Notes: a model not told the origin generated them from the letters alone. A stretch of DNA of 64,000 bases from Betaproteobacteria bacterium (GCA_016194935.1 JACQAO010000032.1:18588-82587), one strand, 5' to 3'; positions 14,900-24,422 are shown, counted from the first letter of the stretch. Numbers and translations are program-made.

Positions 14900-16696
14900 T
14901 CACAAGCCGATGAGCCGCCTGACATAGCGCGGTGCGATGGAGCCGTGCGACAGTATCTGGTCATGCACCTCCTTGAGACTCCCCCCCGTTTTCGCTTTCA
15001 AATCACGCGCCAGCGCATTGATTTCCAGATTGCCCACATAGTAGGTCGATAGCTGGGTCGAGCTCAGTTGCGCGCGCCGCCACTTGCCTGCCGCCTCGCC
15101 CTCTTCCTGAAATCCCTCGTTCATCATCAGCGCGACGGCTTCCTGTTCGCTCATGTTTCCGGCGTGGATTTTCTGGTCGATGATGGCGTTGATGATCAAG
15201 CGCAGACGCATTTTCATCTGCTGCATTTTTGTTTCCGGCCCGCCGAATCCGGCGTCAGCCATGACTTGTTCGGCATAGGTTGCCCAGCCTTCGACAAATG
15301 TGCCGCTGGTGAACAATTGCCGTATTTTCGTCCGGGTGGGGACCTTGTTGGCTATGACAATCTGTAGATAGTGTCCGGGCATCGCTTCGTGGACGGTCAG
15401 GTCGCGCAGCATCGCGTCGTTATATTCGCGGAAGAATGAGGTAGCGCGTGCCGCCGTCCAATCGGCGGGCGTCGGCGCTATTGCATAAAACGTCTCGCCA
15501 TTCTTTTCCAGCGCACCGGCTGCGTCGCAGTAGGCAACGGCAACGCCGCGGGCAAACTCCGGCATGACGATGACTTTGACGGGATCATCCGGCACGCTGA
15601 CCAGGTTGTGCGCGCGTACAAATTCCGTCGCTGCCATCAGCATCTCTTTGGCCTTGGCGACGATGGTGGCGTTGTCCGGGCGGGTTTCCGCCAAACGGTC
15701 GAGCACGGCGCGGATGACGGCTTTGCCGTCCATGCCGTCGGTACTGGTCTGCGGAAAATATTGGTGGTACAGCGGCAGCGCGGTTTGCAGCATTGCCTGC
15801 TGCGTCGCTTTCAGCTCGCTTTCGGCGTTGCGCAAAATTTCATCGGGGCTTAAATCGGAATCCAGGGCGAAGCGCAGTTTCTTGACGTAGGCGGCTTTTC
15901 CTATGCGGAAGTTGCCTGTCGACCTCGGCAACAAGTCTTTTTCCAGCCACACGCCATAGGCCTCCAGGGCGCGGATGGCCGACTGCCGCGCCGGCGCAAG
16001 CCTGGCCCGCATTGCCGGGGCCTGCTTGACGAATTCTTCCAACTCGTCACGGATCAGCGAAATCGCTCCTTTGTTTTGCAGGATTGCGGTTTCAGTGAAT
16101 ACGCGCGGCGGGTTTTTCAAGTTGCGCTTTGCCGCATTCAGCACCGCCGGAATGGACAGCAGGCGAGACCGGACTGAAATGAGGCGTTCATTGAGGGGCG
16201 CAAAATCGCGCGCCAACAACAGATAAATTCCGTTGGCAGGGTTATAGGTCAATGGATTTTTCGCCGGCTCATTCATCTCTTCAATATCGAACAAGCGCGC
16301 ACGCAGTTCATTTTGCAGAATCTCCCGATCAACGGCATTATCGGCTGACAGCACCTGTGCCGGAATCGTCTCGATCTGCTTCAGCGTTGCTCGGTAGAGC
16401 GTCCGATCCTGCGCGACTCCGCGCAGCGAGTAGTCGCTGGTGCGGGAATCAAAACGATGATCGCCAAGACCGGTGGCCGTCTCCGGATGGCTGGCGAGAA
16501 AGCGTTCAATGAAGCGGTTCGCTATGGATTCAAAGTGTGCGTCATCGACGCTGCCGGCAAGCGCCTGTCCTGCGCCGGCTGACAAGAGAAAGCCGACGAC
16601 GACTGTTCTGGCGAGGTCACGCAATACAGTGCGAAGTGACGTACGATATTCATCCATGGGCATGCTGTAGTGCGGCAATATTCGTCCCTTGACCAT
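14900..16696 (-). CDS. DUF885 family metallopeptidase-like exported protein
   Basis: 598 residues. An N-terminal signal peptide is predicted by eye (basic region, hydrophobic VVVGFLLSAGAG, then QALAG). The DUF885 hallmark is HEAMPGHYLQ at 436-445, an HExxxGH zinc-type motif, with the distal acidic residue in FVEGWATYAE (E469). Family members are thought to be gluzincin-like peptidases of unknown substrate, probably periplasmic here. In-frame ATGs at 16663 and 16657 would give a shorter signal peptide and are possible starts. There is no close partner gene: it stands alone between a TA module and a long intergenic region. Confidence 0.85.
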   Translation of the reverse strand: MVKGRILPHYSMPMDEYRTSLRTVLRDLARTVVVGFLLSAGAGQALAGSVDDAHFESIANRFIERFLASHPETATGLGDHRFDSRTSDYSLRGVAQDRTLYRATLKQIETIPAQVLSADNAVDREILQNELRARLFDIEEMNEPAKNPLTYNPANGIYLLLARDFAPLNERLISVRSRLLSIPAVLNAAKRNLKNPPRVFTETAILQNKGAISLIRDELEEFVKQAPAMRARLAPARQSAIRALEAYGVWLEKDLLPRSTGNFRIGKAAYVKKLRFALDSDLSPDEILRNAESELKATQQAMLQTALPLYHQYFPQTSTDGMDGKAVIRAVLDRLAETRPDNATIVAKAKEMLMAATEFVRAHNLVSVPDDPVKVIVMPEFARGVAVAYCDAAGALEKNGETFYAIAPTPADWTAARATSFFREYNDAMLRDLTVHEAMPGHYLQIVIANKVPTRTKIRQLFTSGTFVEGWATYAEQVMADAGFGGPETKMQQMKMRLRLIINAIIDQKIHAGNMSEQEAVALMMNEGFQEEGEAAGKWRRAQLSSTQLSTYYVGNLEINALARDLKAKTGGSLKEVHDQILSHGSIAPRYVRRLIGL

Positions 16697-16763
16697 CCTG
16701 GCTGCACCGTTTCAGCGCATCATACTCCGACGGGACTTTTGTGGCACTAAAGGTATTCCGAAT

Positions 16764-16889
16764 GTTGCGAGTTCATGATCTGCCCGGTACCGCAGCAGCT
16801 TCGGCTTCCCCATCTCCTGCCCCTTCGGGGCAGTATGACGCCTGGGCTGATATCGCGCTACGGAACCGGACAAATCATGATTTCGCAAC
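16764..16889. repeat. Palindromic element with 32-base inverted arms
   Basis: The left arm (16764-16795, starting GTTGCGAGTTCATGAT) and right arm (16858-16889, ending ATCATGATTTCGCAAC) are complementary at about 26 of 32 positions. The 62-base centre carries its own hairpin, CTGCCCC-TTC-GGGGCAG (16817-16833). It resembles a small non-autonomous palindromic element (MITE- or REP-like); no flanking target duplication or transposase was recognised. Confidence 0.6.
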
Positions 16890-17363
16890 AACACGAAACA
16901 TTCACCTTGCCACGGTTATGCATTTGTTGTACGCTCCAGTGGTGGGGTATCATCAACTGTCCCGGTATTTTAGTCACGTCTTTTTTGCAGGACATTTTCT
17001 ATGTTACCTGGACAGTTTTCACGTTGCAGAAACTGCGTTCGCGATCAGACAACAATCAGGGATTTTTTTGGTAACCACTGTGGCGTGCAGTTAAAACACA
17101 AATAGACTCAGTTTTTTGCAATCACGGTCAGTTCGGATATCTAATGGCTGCCCGGAAATTCTTGCTGGACAAAGCAATGAAAAGCCTTCCATAAGAGGAG
17201 GCCCATGAGCAGCGTGAACCGCGTCTTGCCGTAGTACATCGGGCTCTCCTAAGAAAGCAAAGCCTGGATACTGCTCCATCGGAAATTCGCCGTTCGAATC
17301 GAAGACACTATAAAAAAACCAGAATACTGCTCCAGTTCTTGATTCAAGGTTCATAGGCATCAC

Positions 17364-17387
17364 TTTACCCAGATACTACTGGGTAAA
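17364..17387 (+). promoter_or_regulatory. Operator-like dyad before the TonB receptor
   Basis: TTTACCCAG, six bases, CTGGGTAAA: a perfect nine-base inverted repeat ending 25 bases before the receptor ATG. It could be a repressor operator or a hairpin in the leader. It is not a cobalamin riboswitch: none of the conserved B12-box elements is seen. Confidence 0.5.
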
Positions 17388-17412
17388 TACCATTTCTAAA
17401 GGGGCAAGCCAG

Positions 17413-20154
17413 ATGACTGTCAAAAAAACGCAAATATCAATCGCAGTGACAAGTGTGTTGAGCTTGCTTGTTACCAATATCCATGCCCAGCAGGCGCCCG
17501 CGCTTGAGCGATTAACGATTACCGGCTCGAGCATCAAGCGTACAGATCTGGAAACTGTTGCACCAGTTGAAATTATTACCCGTGAAAATATCGAACGTTC
17601 AGGAAAGAGTACTGTTGCCGAAGTGATTCGTAATTTGACGGCGGACACGGGAAGTTACAGTGAAAACTTTGTTAACTCGTTCGCACCTGGTTCTGCGGGC
17701 GTTTCTCTACGGGGTCTGGGCCAAAAAAACACCCTGGTGCTTGTTAACGGTCGCCGCACCGCTCCATATGGTTTGGCGCAAAACATTCAGGACACCTTTG
17801 TAGATTTAAATTCAATTCCCACATCGGCAGTCGAGCGAATTGAAGTACTCAAGGATGGTGCATCCGCAATTTACGGATCCGACGCTATCGGCGGTGTGGT
17901 GAATATCATATTGCGCAAGTCTTACGAAGGTGCGGAAATCGCAGCTTCGGCGGGAAAGTCGAGTGATGGCGGACTGAATGAAAAGAAAGTCAATGCGACT
18001 ATTGGTTGGGGCAGCCTGGATAAAAATGCCTACAATTTCTTGATGACGCTGGATCATTACACGCGCGATGGGATTTTATTGTCCGACAGGGACTTCAGCA
18101 AGAATTCAGACAGGCGTGATCGTGGAGGCATCTGGCAAAAATCGTCCAATGGAGGAACATGGCGTGGCGCGGCAACTGCGGTCCCCAATCGCAAGGCGAT
18201 TTCCGGTTGTCCGGGTACTGTCGTTTCCGTGGCAGACCTCGCGGCATTCAGTGTGAATACTGCGGGTTTGACCGCTGGCGGCACGTTTTGTTCTTTCGAC
18301 CCCGCAAACTACACTACCCTGATTCCGTCGACTGAACGCAATGGCGTTACCGCTCGAGGAACCTTCAAGCTGACGAATGATGTATCGACTTACCTGGATT
18401 TTGGCTACAGCAACATTAAGGCTGTGTCAAAAGGCGGATTTGCATTTGTAAATACGACCCAGCTCACTAATGTCGGTGGATTCCTGATTCCATCAAACTA
18501 TGCCGTGACCTTTCCGCAGGGGCAGGGCGGCAACCCATTTACCGGCACCCGAGAAGTTCGTACTCTTTTCTGGGACGTAGGTCCACGTACAAACACTGTT
18601 GATACCAAAGCTTCCCGCTTTACGGCGGGAATCCAGGGTAATCACTTAGGTTGGGACTGGGATGCTGCGGTAACTTCATCAAAAACAACCACGAGCAATG
18701 GTCGCACCAATTACGTAAGCAAGTCTGGACTGACCGCAGCACGTGCTGCTGGATACAATTTTGATGTACCGTTGTCAAATTCGAGCGCTGTAACCAGTTT
18801 GGCCAGGGCGGGGTTTTCGACAGTAGGCGTGTCAAAGTTGGATTCCATCGACGCGAAAGGCAGCCATGAGTTATTTTCGCTCCCCGGCGGCCCAGCGATG
18901 TTAGCGGTTGGCGCCGAGTACCGGCGCGAGACACTGGACATCAATCCGAGCAATGAATTGCGCACTGGAGACATCCTTGGCGTCGGACAAACCATTGTCA
19001 ATGGTTCGAGGAATGCCAAGGCCATATATGCCGAGTTGGCATTACCATTTACGAAGTCCGTGGAAGGACAACTTGCTCTGCGTCATGATCGGTACAGTGA
19101 CTATGGTTCGTCAACTGTCCCAAAAGCTGGCGTCAAGTGGAAGCTGACCAACAACTTCCTCGTACGTGCCAACTACGGCAAGGGATTCCGCGCCCCGACA
19201 TTGCCTGAAATTACGCCGTCACAAGCTTTTGCCTTTCAGACTATCGTTGATTCCGCGGCCTGCGCTGCGGGCGGTTCCTGTTCAGGCGCCAGTACATCGG
19301 TGGCCTTCTCGTCCAACCCAAATCTGAAAGCTGAGGAATCAACCAATATCAATCTCGGGTTTGTTTTCGAGCCAACCAAGGATTGGAGCATTGGCGCCGA
19401 TTATTACAATATCAAGCAGATACACGTCATCGGCTCCGATGATCCGCAAATCGTCGTGAATCGGAATAACCCATCGCAAGTGTTCCGGGATACAACGAAC
19501 CCGATCACTGGTACTAACCCAACCGTGTATGCAATCGGATATGTTGCGGCGCAGTTTGTCAACCAGGACTATGTAAAAACATCCGGTATTGATATCGACA
19601 CCAAGTACAAGTTCAAAACGTCGGTAGGCTCGTTTGTGCTCAGTGGCAATATGACCTATTTGTTGAAATACGACCAGCCGCTGGAGCCAGGTGGCGCTCC
19701 ATATAACTTTGTTGGCAATAATGGTCCAACGGGTGGTTATACCGTAACGCCTAAGTACAAACTTCAGGGCAGCTTGGCGTATTCGCATGATACTTATTCA
19801 CTGACGACTACTGTGCGCTACATTCCCAAGTATGACCAAACAGCCGGACAAGGTAGCTGCAATACAGTTTCAACGAACCAGGTGAACTGCCCTGCTATCC
19901 TGGCGGGCAATGCCAGTGCCGCCAGCCTTCCGTTCAACGCTCACCTTCCAGACAAGGTCAGCTCATTGACTACCGTCGACTTGTATGGCACTTATGACTT
20001 CACGAAGGGTCTTACAGGCACGCTGGCAATCACTAATCTGTTTAACAAGTACCCGCCGTTTGATCCGGTCCGCAACACAACATACGCCTATGCATACGAT
20101 TTGTATGATCCGCGCGGCAGGACCATCAACGTGGGATTAAAATACAAGTTCTAG
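17413..20154 (+). CDS. TonB-dependent outer membrane receptor
   Basis: 913 residues. A signal peptide ends at IHA-Q (residues 1-25). The plug domain runs from about 45 to 165, with LERLTITGSSIKRTD, VSLRGLGQKNTLVLVNGRR and the box SAVERIEVLKDGASAIYGSDAIGGVVNI. A long beta barrel follows, with FRAPTLPEITPSQAF and NPNLKAEESTNINLG, and ends in Y-K-F as outer membrane proteins do. The ligand is unknown (siderophore, cobalamin, glycan or other). No tonB/exbBD or transporter gene is adjacent. Codon use is visibly less GC-rich than in its neighbours, which suggests transfer. A terminator follows. Confidence 0.92.
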   Translation: MTVKKTQISIAVTSVLSLLVTNIHAQQAPALERLTITGSSIKRTDLETVAPVEIITRENIERSGKSTVAEVIRNLTADTGSYSENFVNSFAPGSAGVSLRGLGQKNTLVLVNGRRTAPYGLAQNIQDTFVDLNSIPTSAVERIEVLKDGASAIYGSDAIGGVVNIILRKSYEGAEIAASAGKSSDGGLNEKKVNATIGWGSLDKNAYNFLMTLDHYTRDGILLSDRDFSKNSDRRDRGGIWQKSSNGGTWRGAATAVPNRKAISGCPGTVVSVADLAAFSVNTAGLTAGGTFCSFDPANYTTLIPSTERNGVTARGTFKLTNDVSTYLDFGYSNIKAVSKGGFAFVNTTQLTNVGGFLIPSNYAVTFPQGQGGNPFTGTREVRTLFWDVGPRTNTVDTKASRFTAGIQGNHLGWDWDAAVTSSKTTTSNGRTNYVSKSGLTAARAAGYNFDVPLSNSSAVTSLARAGFSTVGVSKLDSIDAKGSHELFSLPGGPAMLAVGAEYRRETLDINPSNELRTGDILGVGQTIVNGSRNAKAIYAELALPFTKSVEGQLALRHDRYSDYGSSTVPKAGVKWKLTNNFLVRANYGKGFRAPTLPEITPSQAFAFQTIVDSAACAAGGSCSGASTSVAFSSNPNLKAEESTNINLGFVFEPTKDWSIGADYYNIKQIHVIGSDDPQIVVNRNNPSQVFRDTTNPITGTNPTVYAIGYVAAQFVNQDYVKTSGIDIDTKYKFKTSVGSFVLSGNMTYLLKYDQPLEPGGAPYNFVGNNGPTGGYTVTPKYKLQGSLAYSHDTYSLTTTVRYIPKYDQTAGQGSCNTVSTNQVNCPAILAGNASAASLPFNAHLPDKVSSLTTVDLYGTYDFTKGLTGTLAITNLFNKYPPFDPVRNTTYAYAYDLYDPRGRTINVGLKYKF

Positions 20155-20466
20155 GTGAGTCCAAAAGAGCCGGGATAAATTCGTTCAGAATCCCTACCCT
20201 CAACGAACCGAGACGCCAGTACCAAACCAGAACCCCGGCTCCTGCAAGTGAGCTGGGGTTTTGACTTTTGGCGCAGCCTTTGCAACAGACCGATTACCCA
20301 AACACAGACCGGTTACAAAGTTCATCATGCTCATCTGGTGAGTCTGTGTGCGGATAATTGATGTGCTCCAGCAAATGGAGACGCGGCGGGAATTAACAAA
20401 TTACAGCTTCAAAAAGACTGTCGATGGCGGATCTCACGGATCCCTGCACTGCGAGTTTCAACAACC
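20155..20466. other. Intergenic region between TonB receptor and HupE-like gene
   Basis: About 310 bases, convergent gene ends. It contains the terminator at 20231-20264 and two near-identical direct repeats, ACAGACCGATTAC (from 20285) and ACAGACCGGTTAC (from 20304). No gene is supported. Confidence 0.5.
20231..20264 (+). terminator. Rho-independent terminator of the TonB receptor gene
   Basis: AACCCCGGCTC, loop, GAGCTGGGGTT with one mismatch in the stem, followed directly by TT and an interrupted T-rich run. About 75 bases after the receptor stop. Confidence 0.75.
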
Positions 20467-21606
20467 TCATCTTGAAATCAGCTTGAAGTCCAGCGCACGC
20501 TCGGCCAGCCAGATGCTGGCCACCACCATGATCGCCGCCGACCCGCCGATCAACACGAAACGCCGGTAAAACACCGTCTTGCGCAGCGCATAGGCCAGCG
20601 GCAGGAAGGCGCTGACGATGGCCAGTTGCCCGATCTCCACGCCGACATTGAACCCCACCAATGCGAGCACCAGGGCATCGCGCGGCAGGCCAAGATCCGC
20701 CAGCACGCTGGCGAAGCCGAAGCCGTGGATCAGGCCGAAGAAAAACGCCACCGCCCAGCGCCGTCCCAGCACCACGGGGAAAATATTGTTGACTGCGGCG
20801 AGCACCACCGACAAGGCGATCGCCGATTCGACCAGGCGCGACGGCAGTTGGATCACGCCGAGCGCGGCGAGGCTCAGGGTGATCGAATGCGCCACGGTGA
20901 AGGCGGTGACGATGCGCAGCACATCCCACAACGCCGGCTTGAAATTTTCCAACGGCTGCCAGCGGCGGTTGGCAAAATACGCTACGGCAGGCAGCAACAG
21001 CGAGAGCAGAAACAGGATGTGGTCGAAGCCGATCCAGATGTGCCAGACGCCGTTTTTCAGGTAATCGAAGAACTGTTGCAGCTTGCCGCCGCCCTCAAGG
21101 GTAAACCGCTGCACCGACTGATCGGGGCTGAAGATCGCCGTGGTCGTGCCTCTGCCCGCAGGCAGATCCAGCCGCAGCAGCCCTTTGTGCTGCGGGTCGA
21201 GGTCGAAGAACAGGCTGTACGTTGCCTCCAGCGTGTCAACCCGGTTCGGACATTGCGCAACGAAACGCAACACTGCGTAGGTTCCATCGCTATGCTGGTC
21301 GACCAGTTGGCCGGTGACTTGCGGCGGACAGTCGGCGCCTTTGCTGCGCAATTTCAAATGCGCCAGCGCGTAGGCGGCGACTGCATCCTGCCGTGCATGC
21401 AGCTCGCCCCAGGTGATTTCGCCGTTGTTGTCGGTATCCAGGCCGATGGCATAATCGAGATCGCGCAGGGCGATGTCCCACTGGCCTTCGATGTGCTCAC
21501 CGTCGGGGCGCAGCACCAGATAGCTGTCGCTGGGTTTGTGTGCGTGGGCAGCCACGGTTTGCAGCGCCAGCACGGGGAAAATCAGAAATATCAGCCAGCG
21601 CCTCAT
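20467..21606 (-). CDS. HupE/UreJ_2 family membrane protein
   Basis: 379 residues. It has a signal peptide (to AHAH), an extracytoplasmic domain of about 160 residues that includes an EF-hand-like loop DTDNNGEITWGE (residues 56-67), then six or so membrane helices. The HupE motif HIWIGFDHILFLLSLLLP is at about 190, with further motifs VTAFTVAHSITLSLAALG and FGLIHGFGFA. Relatives include nickel/cobalt-linked HupE and UreJ, but this longer type is not proven to move metal. The upstream TPR gene overlaps its start by four bases, so the two form an operon. Confidence 0.85.
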   Translation of the reverse strand: MRRWLIFLIFPVLALQTVAAHAHKPSDSYLVLRPDGEHIEGQWDIALRDLDYAIGLDTDNNGEITWGELHARQDAVAAYALAHLKLRSKGADCPPQVTGQLVDQHSDGTYAVLRFVAQCPNRVDTLEATYSLFFDLDPQHKGLLRLDLPAGRGTTTAIFSPDQSVQRFTLEGGGKLQQFFDYLKNGVWHIWIGFDHILFLLSLLLPAVAYFANRRWQPLENFKPALWDVLRIVTAFTVAHSITLSLAALGVIQLPSRLVESAIALSVVLAAVNNIFPVVLGRRWAVAFFFGLIHGFGFASVLADLGLPRDALVLALVGFNVGVEIGQLAIVSAFLPLAYALRKTVFYRRFVLIGGSAAIMVVASIWLAERALDFKLISR

Positions 21607-22802
21607 GGTTTGCTTCCCTGCAACGCTTTCAACTCGCCCGCCAGCCGCAGCAGAATCACGTCTTCATGATGGTTGCCGGTCAGCCATGTCAGTGCTTCCG
21701 CCGCGCCTTCCGGCCGGCGCGCAGCCAGCGCCGCCTCCATCAGGATGCGCGCATCGCTCGGCTCGCGCTGGCCCAAGGCCCAATTCTCCTGGGCCAGCCG
21801 CAGCGCTTCCTGTGGATTCTTGCGAAACACCAGTTCGAATACCGCTTCGTCGGACAAATGCAGCTTGTCCAGGCGCTGCCTGGCTGCGTCGATACGCGCC
21901 TGGATCGCCGCCTGATGGGTTTGCGCCGCCGGCAAGCCGAGCGCGTGTTCAGCCAGCGCCAGGCGCAGCAACAGCACATCGTTGCGGGTCTTGTCCTGGA
22001 GCAGTGGAATCACCTCGGCGGGACGACCTTGATCCAGCAGAAATTCAGCATACGCGGTAAGCAAATATTGATCGTCGATGCCCAGTTGCAATGCACTGCG
22101 GTAACGGGTTTCGGCCTCCTGGTTATGACCCAGGCGCTGTGCGATTTCCGCCAGCCGCGTCAGTACCCACAGGCGCTGGCTAGGGCTGGCATTGGGATTG
22201 CGACGCAGCGCTTGATCCAGTTTGGCATAGGCCGCTGCGGCATGGCCGGTCAGCGCATCCACGGTCGGCTCGCAGGCCACGGCGATCAACTCGCTATCGC
22301 GCGCGGCGAATTCCTTGCAATCATGCCGCGCCTCGTCGTAACGCGCCATGACGATATAGATCACGGCGCGATACGACCATGCGGTGAGATTGCCAGGATC
22401 GCGCGCGATGGCGCGCGACAGATCAGCCAGCGCACCATTGAAATCGTGCAGGTATTGCGTCAGGCCGGCACGCAACACCAGAATCTCGGTGGGCGGTTCG
22501 GCCTGGCGCCACCAGGGCGTCAACGCCGCCTGGGCGTAGCCGATGTAGCGCGGGTCGCCTTCACGCACGGCGAGGCGGAAATAGCGGCCGGCGAGATCCA
22601 CGGCAAGGTCAAGCTGTTGCGGATCGGCGGCAAGCTGGCGTCGCAATTCGCGCAGGCCGCTCATCGCCGGGTCGGTGGGCCGCGCCGGCAGCCGCTCCAG
22701 CACCTGGGCCGGATCCTGGGGAATATACGGCACTGCGCTAACTGTTGAGGCACCGCAAAATACCGCGAACAAGAGGGATCGGGCAATGTTTCTGCTCATC
22801 AT
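21603..22802 (-). CDS. Exported TPR-repeat protein
   Basis: 399 residues from ATG 22802, chosen because it gives a normal signal peptide (MMSRNIARSLLFAVFCGASTVSA); a GTG at 22850 would add 16 residues. The rest is helical TPR-like repeats, for example LTQYLHDFNGALADLSRAIA and LGHNQEAETRYRSALQLG. TPR proteins are scaffolds. It precedes the HupE-like gene with a four-base overlap and probably works with it at the membrane. No catalytic motif is seen. Confidence 0.78.
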   Translation of the reverse strand: MMSRNIARSLLFAVFCGASTVSAVPYIPQDPAQVLERLPARPTDPAMSGLRELRRQLAADPQQLDLAVDLAGRYFRLAVREGDPRYIGYAQAALTPWWRQAEPPTEILVLRAGLTQYLHDFNGALADLSRAIARDPGNLTAWSYRAVIYIVMARYDEARHDCKEFAARDSELIAVACEPTVDALTGHAAAAYAKLDQALRRNPNASPSQRLWVLTRLAEIAQRLGHNQEAETRYRSALQLGIDDQYLLTAYAEFLLDQGRPAEVIPLLQDKTRNDVLLLRLALAEHALGLPAAQTHQAAIQARIDAARQRLDKLHLSDEAVFELVFRKNPQEALRLAQENWALGQREPSDARILMEAALAARRPEGAAEALTWLTGNHHEDVILLRLAGELKALQGSKP

Positions 22803-22936
22803 TGGCGCAGGCAGGGAGAATTTTTCATAAACTCGTACGACTGCTGACACAACGGTGTCAGTAAGGTATTGCTAACCTGTCGCGAGCAGTTCGGAAATCT
22901 TTATATGCGCGTATTTTACTCAACAGGAGAAACTTC

Positions 22937-23545
22937 ATGTACACCCTTTACCATTCCCCCTATTCCCAACATGCGCGACGGGTGGTCGCGCTGCTTGAAG
23001 CGGCAGGTCTGAAGTATGCGCTGCGCCATGTGGCGATGGAGAAGGGAGAACATCGGTCGCCGGAATTCCTTGCGATTAACCCGAATCATCAGGTTCCGGT
23101 ATTTATCGACGGCGAAATGAAAATGTTCGAGTCGAACGCGATTCTTCGCTATCTATGCGCCAAGCATGGTTTGACGGACTGGTATCCGCAAGACCTGCCC
23201 ACGCGCGCAACAGTCGACCAATGGCTGGATTGGAATCAGTGCCGCCTGTTTCCGTCGGTGCGTGACATCGTGCTGAATAAAGTGTTCCTGGGCGACGCGG
23301 GCGACAAAGCCGCCATCGTGCGCGGCGAAAAAAACATGATGGAGCTGGCGGCAATTCTGGATGCGGCGCTGGCGGGGCGGGATTTTCTCGCAGGCGCGCA
23401 GTCGACGATCGCGGATTTGTCTGTCGGCTCCAACATATTTCAGCTTGGCTTGGCGGACGCTGTACCGAAGGAACCGAATATACACAGATGGTATCAGCGG
23501 GTCTGCGGGATCGAGGGGTTTAAGAAATCCCTGCCGCCAGCGTAA
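22937..23545 (+). CDS. Glutathione S-transferase family protein
   Basis: 202 residues. The thioredoxin-like N-terminal domain starts MYTLYHSPYSQHARRVVALLE, followed by the cis-Pro region NPNHQVPVFIDG and the glutathione-binding ESNAILRYL. The helical C-terminal domain includes STIADLSVGSNIFQLG. The Ser/Tyr at the start of helix 1 (SPYS) is the likely thiol-activating position. AGGAGA lies eight bases before the ATG. The substrate is unknown. Confidence 0.9.
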   Translation: MYTLYHSPYSQHARRVVALLEAAGLKYALRHVAMEKGEHRSPEFLAINPNHQVPVFIDGEMKMFESNAILRYLCAKHGLTDWYPQDLPTRATVDQWLDWNQCRLFPSVRDIVLNKVFLGDAGDKAAIVRGEKNMMELAAILDAALAGRDFLAGAQSTIADLSVGSNIFQLGLADAVPKEPNIHRWYQRVCGIEGFKKSLPPA

Positions 23546-23615
23546 CTGCCTGCTCACCAGGTGGGCCGCCGCAATCGGTATACTCTTGGCAGTGGCCAAT
23601 AAATGAGTGCATCCA

Positions 23616-24296
23616 ATGCGGCGTGCAGATCGTCTTTTCAGGATAATTCAGGCGCTTAGAGGGGCGCGCACGCCTATCACCGCGCAGAAGCTTGCCGAAG
23701 AGTTTGAAACGTCGCTACGCACCATCTATCGGGACATCGACGAGTTGATGGCGCAGTACGTGCCGATCCGCGGTGTAGCGGGTATTGGGTATGTATTGGA
23801 GCAGGGCTACGATATGCCGCCTCTAATGTTGACGCCCGATGAAATTGAGGCAGCCGTCCTGGGCGCCCAATGGGTAGCGGCGCGCGGCGACCCGGCGCTG
23901 ATGCGCGGCGCACGCGACCTGATCGCCAAAATCAATGCTGTGGCGCCTGAACATTTGCGCCCGATGATCCTGGATTCGCCGCTGATGGCGCCCAATCTAA
24001 CGCCTGGCGAACCGGACGCCCTGGATATGGAGCGTGTAAGAGTGTGGATACGCATGCAGGGCAAGCTGCAAATCCATTACCGGGACAGCGGCGACCGCGA
24101 CAGTCACCGCATCATCTGGCCGATTGCCGTGGCTTACTTTGAAACCGTGCGCCTGATTGTAGCGTGGTGCGAACTGCGCCGGGCTTTCCGGCATTTTCGG
24201 ACGGATCGCATCAAGTCGGCCCGCTTTCTGGAAGAAATTTTTCCAACGTCCACGGAAATCTTGCGCGCCGCTTGGTGGAAAGAAAGGCAGAGATGA
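23616..24296 (+). CDS. WYL-domain transcriptional regulator (YafY-like)
   Basis: 226 residues from ATG 23616 (GTG at 23607 is possible). The N-terminal HTH_11 domain is RADRLFRIIQALRGARTPIT to TSLRTIYRDIDEL. The C-terminal WYL-like domain includes LQIHYRDSGDRDSHRIIWPIAV. Such regulators sense small ligands or nucleic acids through the WYL domain. It follows the GST gene by 70 bases on the same strand and may control it; this is inference. Confidence 0.85.
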   Translation: MRRADRLFRIIQALRGARTPITAQKLAEEFETSLRTIYRDIDELMAQYVPIRGVAGIGYVLEQGYDMPPLMLTPDEIEAAVLGAQWVAARGDPALMRGARDLIAKINAVAPEHLRPMILDSPLMAPNLTPGEPDALDMERVRVWIRMQGKLQIHYRDSGDRDSHRIIWPIAVAYFETVRLIVAWCELRRAFRHFRTDRIKSARFLEEIFPTSTEILRAAWWKERQR

Positions 24297-24422
24297 AATA
24301 AGCGGGTTTCCTGAATATTCGGCTTTTCCAGTCAACTTTCGGCTGACCCACGCGTTTTTCGGTCAGGTTCAATTACGACCTGTTTCAAAATCGGCATATT
24401 TCTTTCACCTATGGAGGTATTT

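Larger units (their letters stand above)
16697..17412. other. Long intergenic region between DUF885 and TonB receptor
   Basis: 716 bases with no convincing gene; longer frames here lack homology-like patterns. It holds a 126-base palindromic element (16764-16889), two exact copies of ATACTGCTCCA (17268-17278 and 17324-17334), and an operator-like dyad (17364-17387). On the minus strand a 32-codon frame (17239 to 17141, starting MYYGKTRFTLLMG) has AGGAGA five bases upstream and a hydrophobic centre, but nothing else supports it. Confidence 0.6.

Noticed and set aside
16741..17094. Open frames over the palindromic element
   Set aside because: They run through the inverted repeat and show no conserved-looking sequence or ribosome-binding site.
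17100..17412. Cobalamin or other riboswitch before the TonB receptor
   Set aside because: No B12-box or other recognised riboswitch core; only a short dyad and direct repeats are present.
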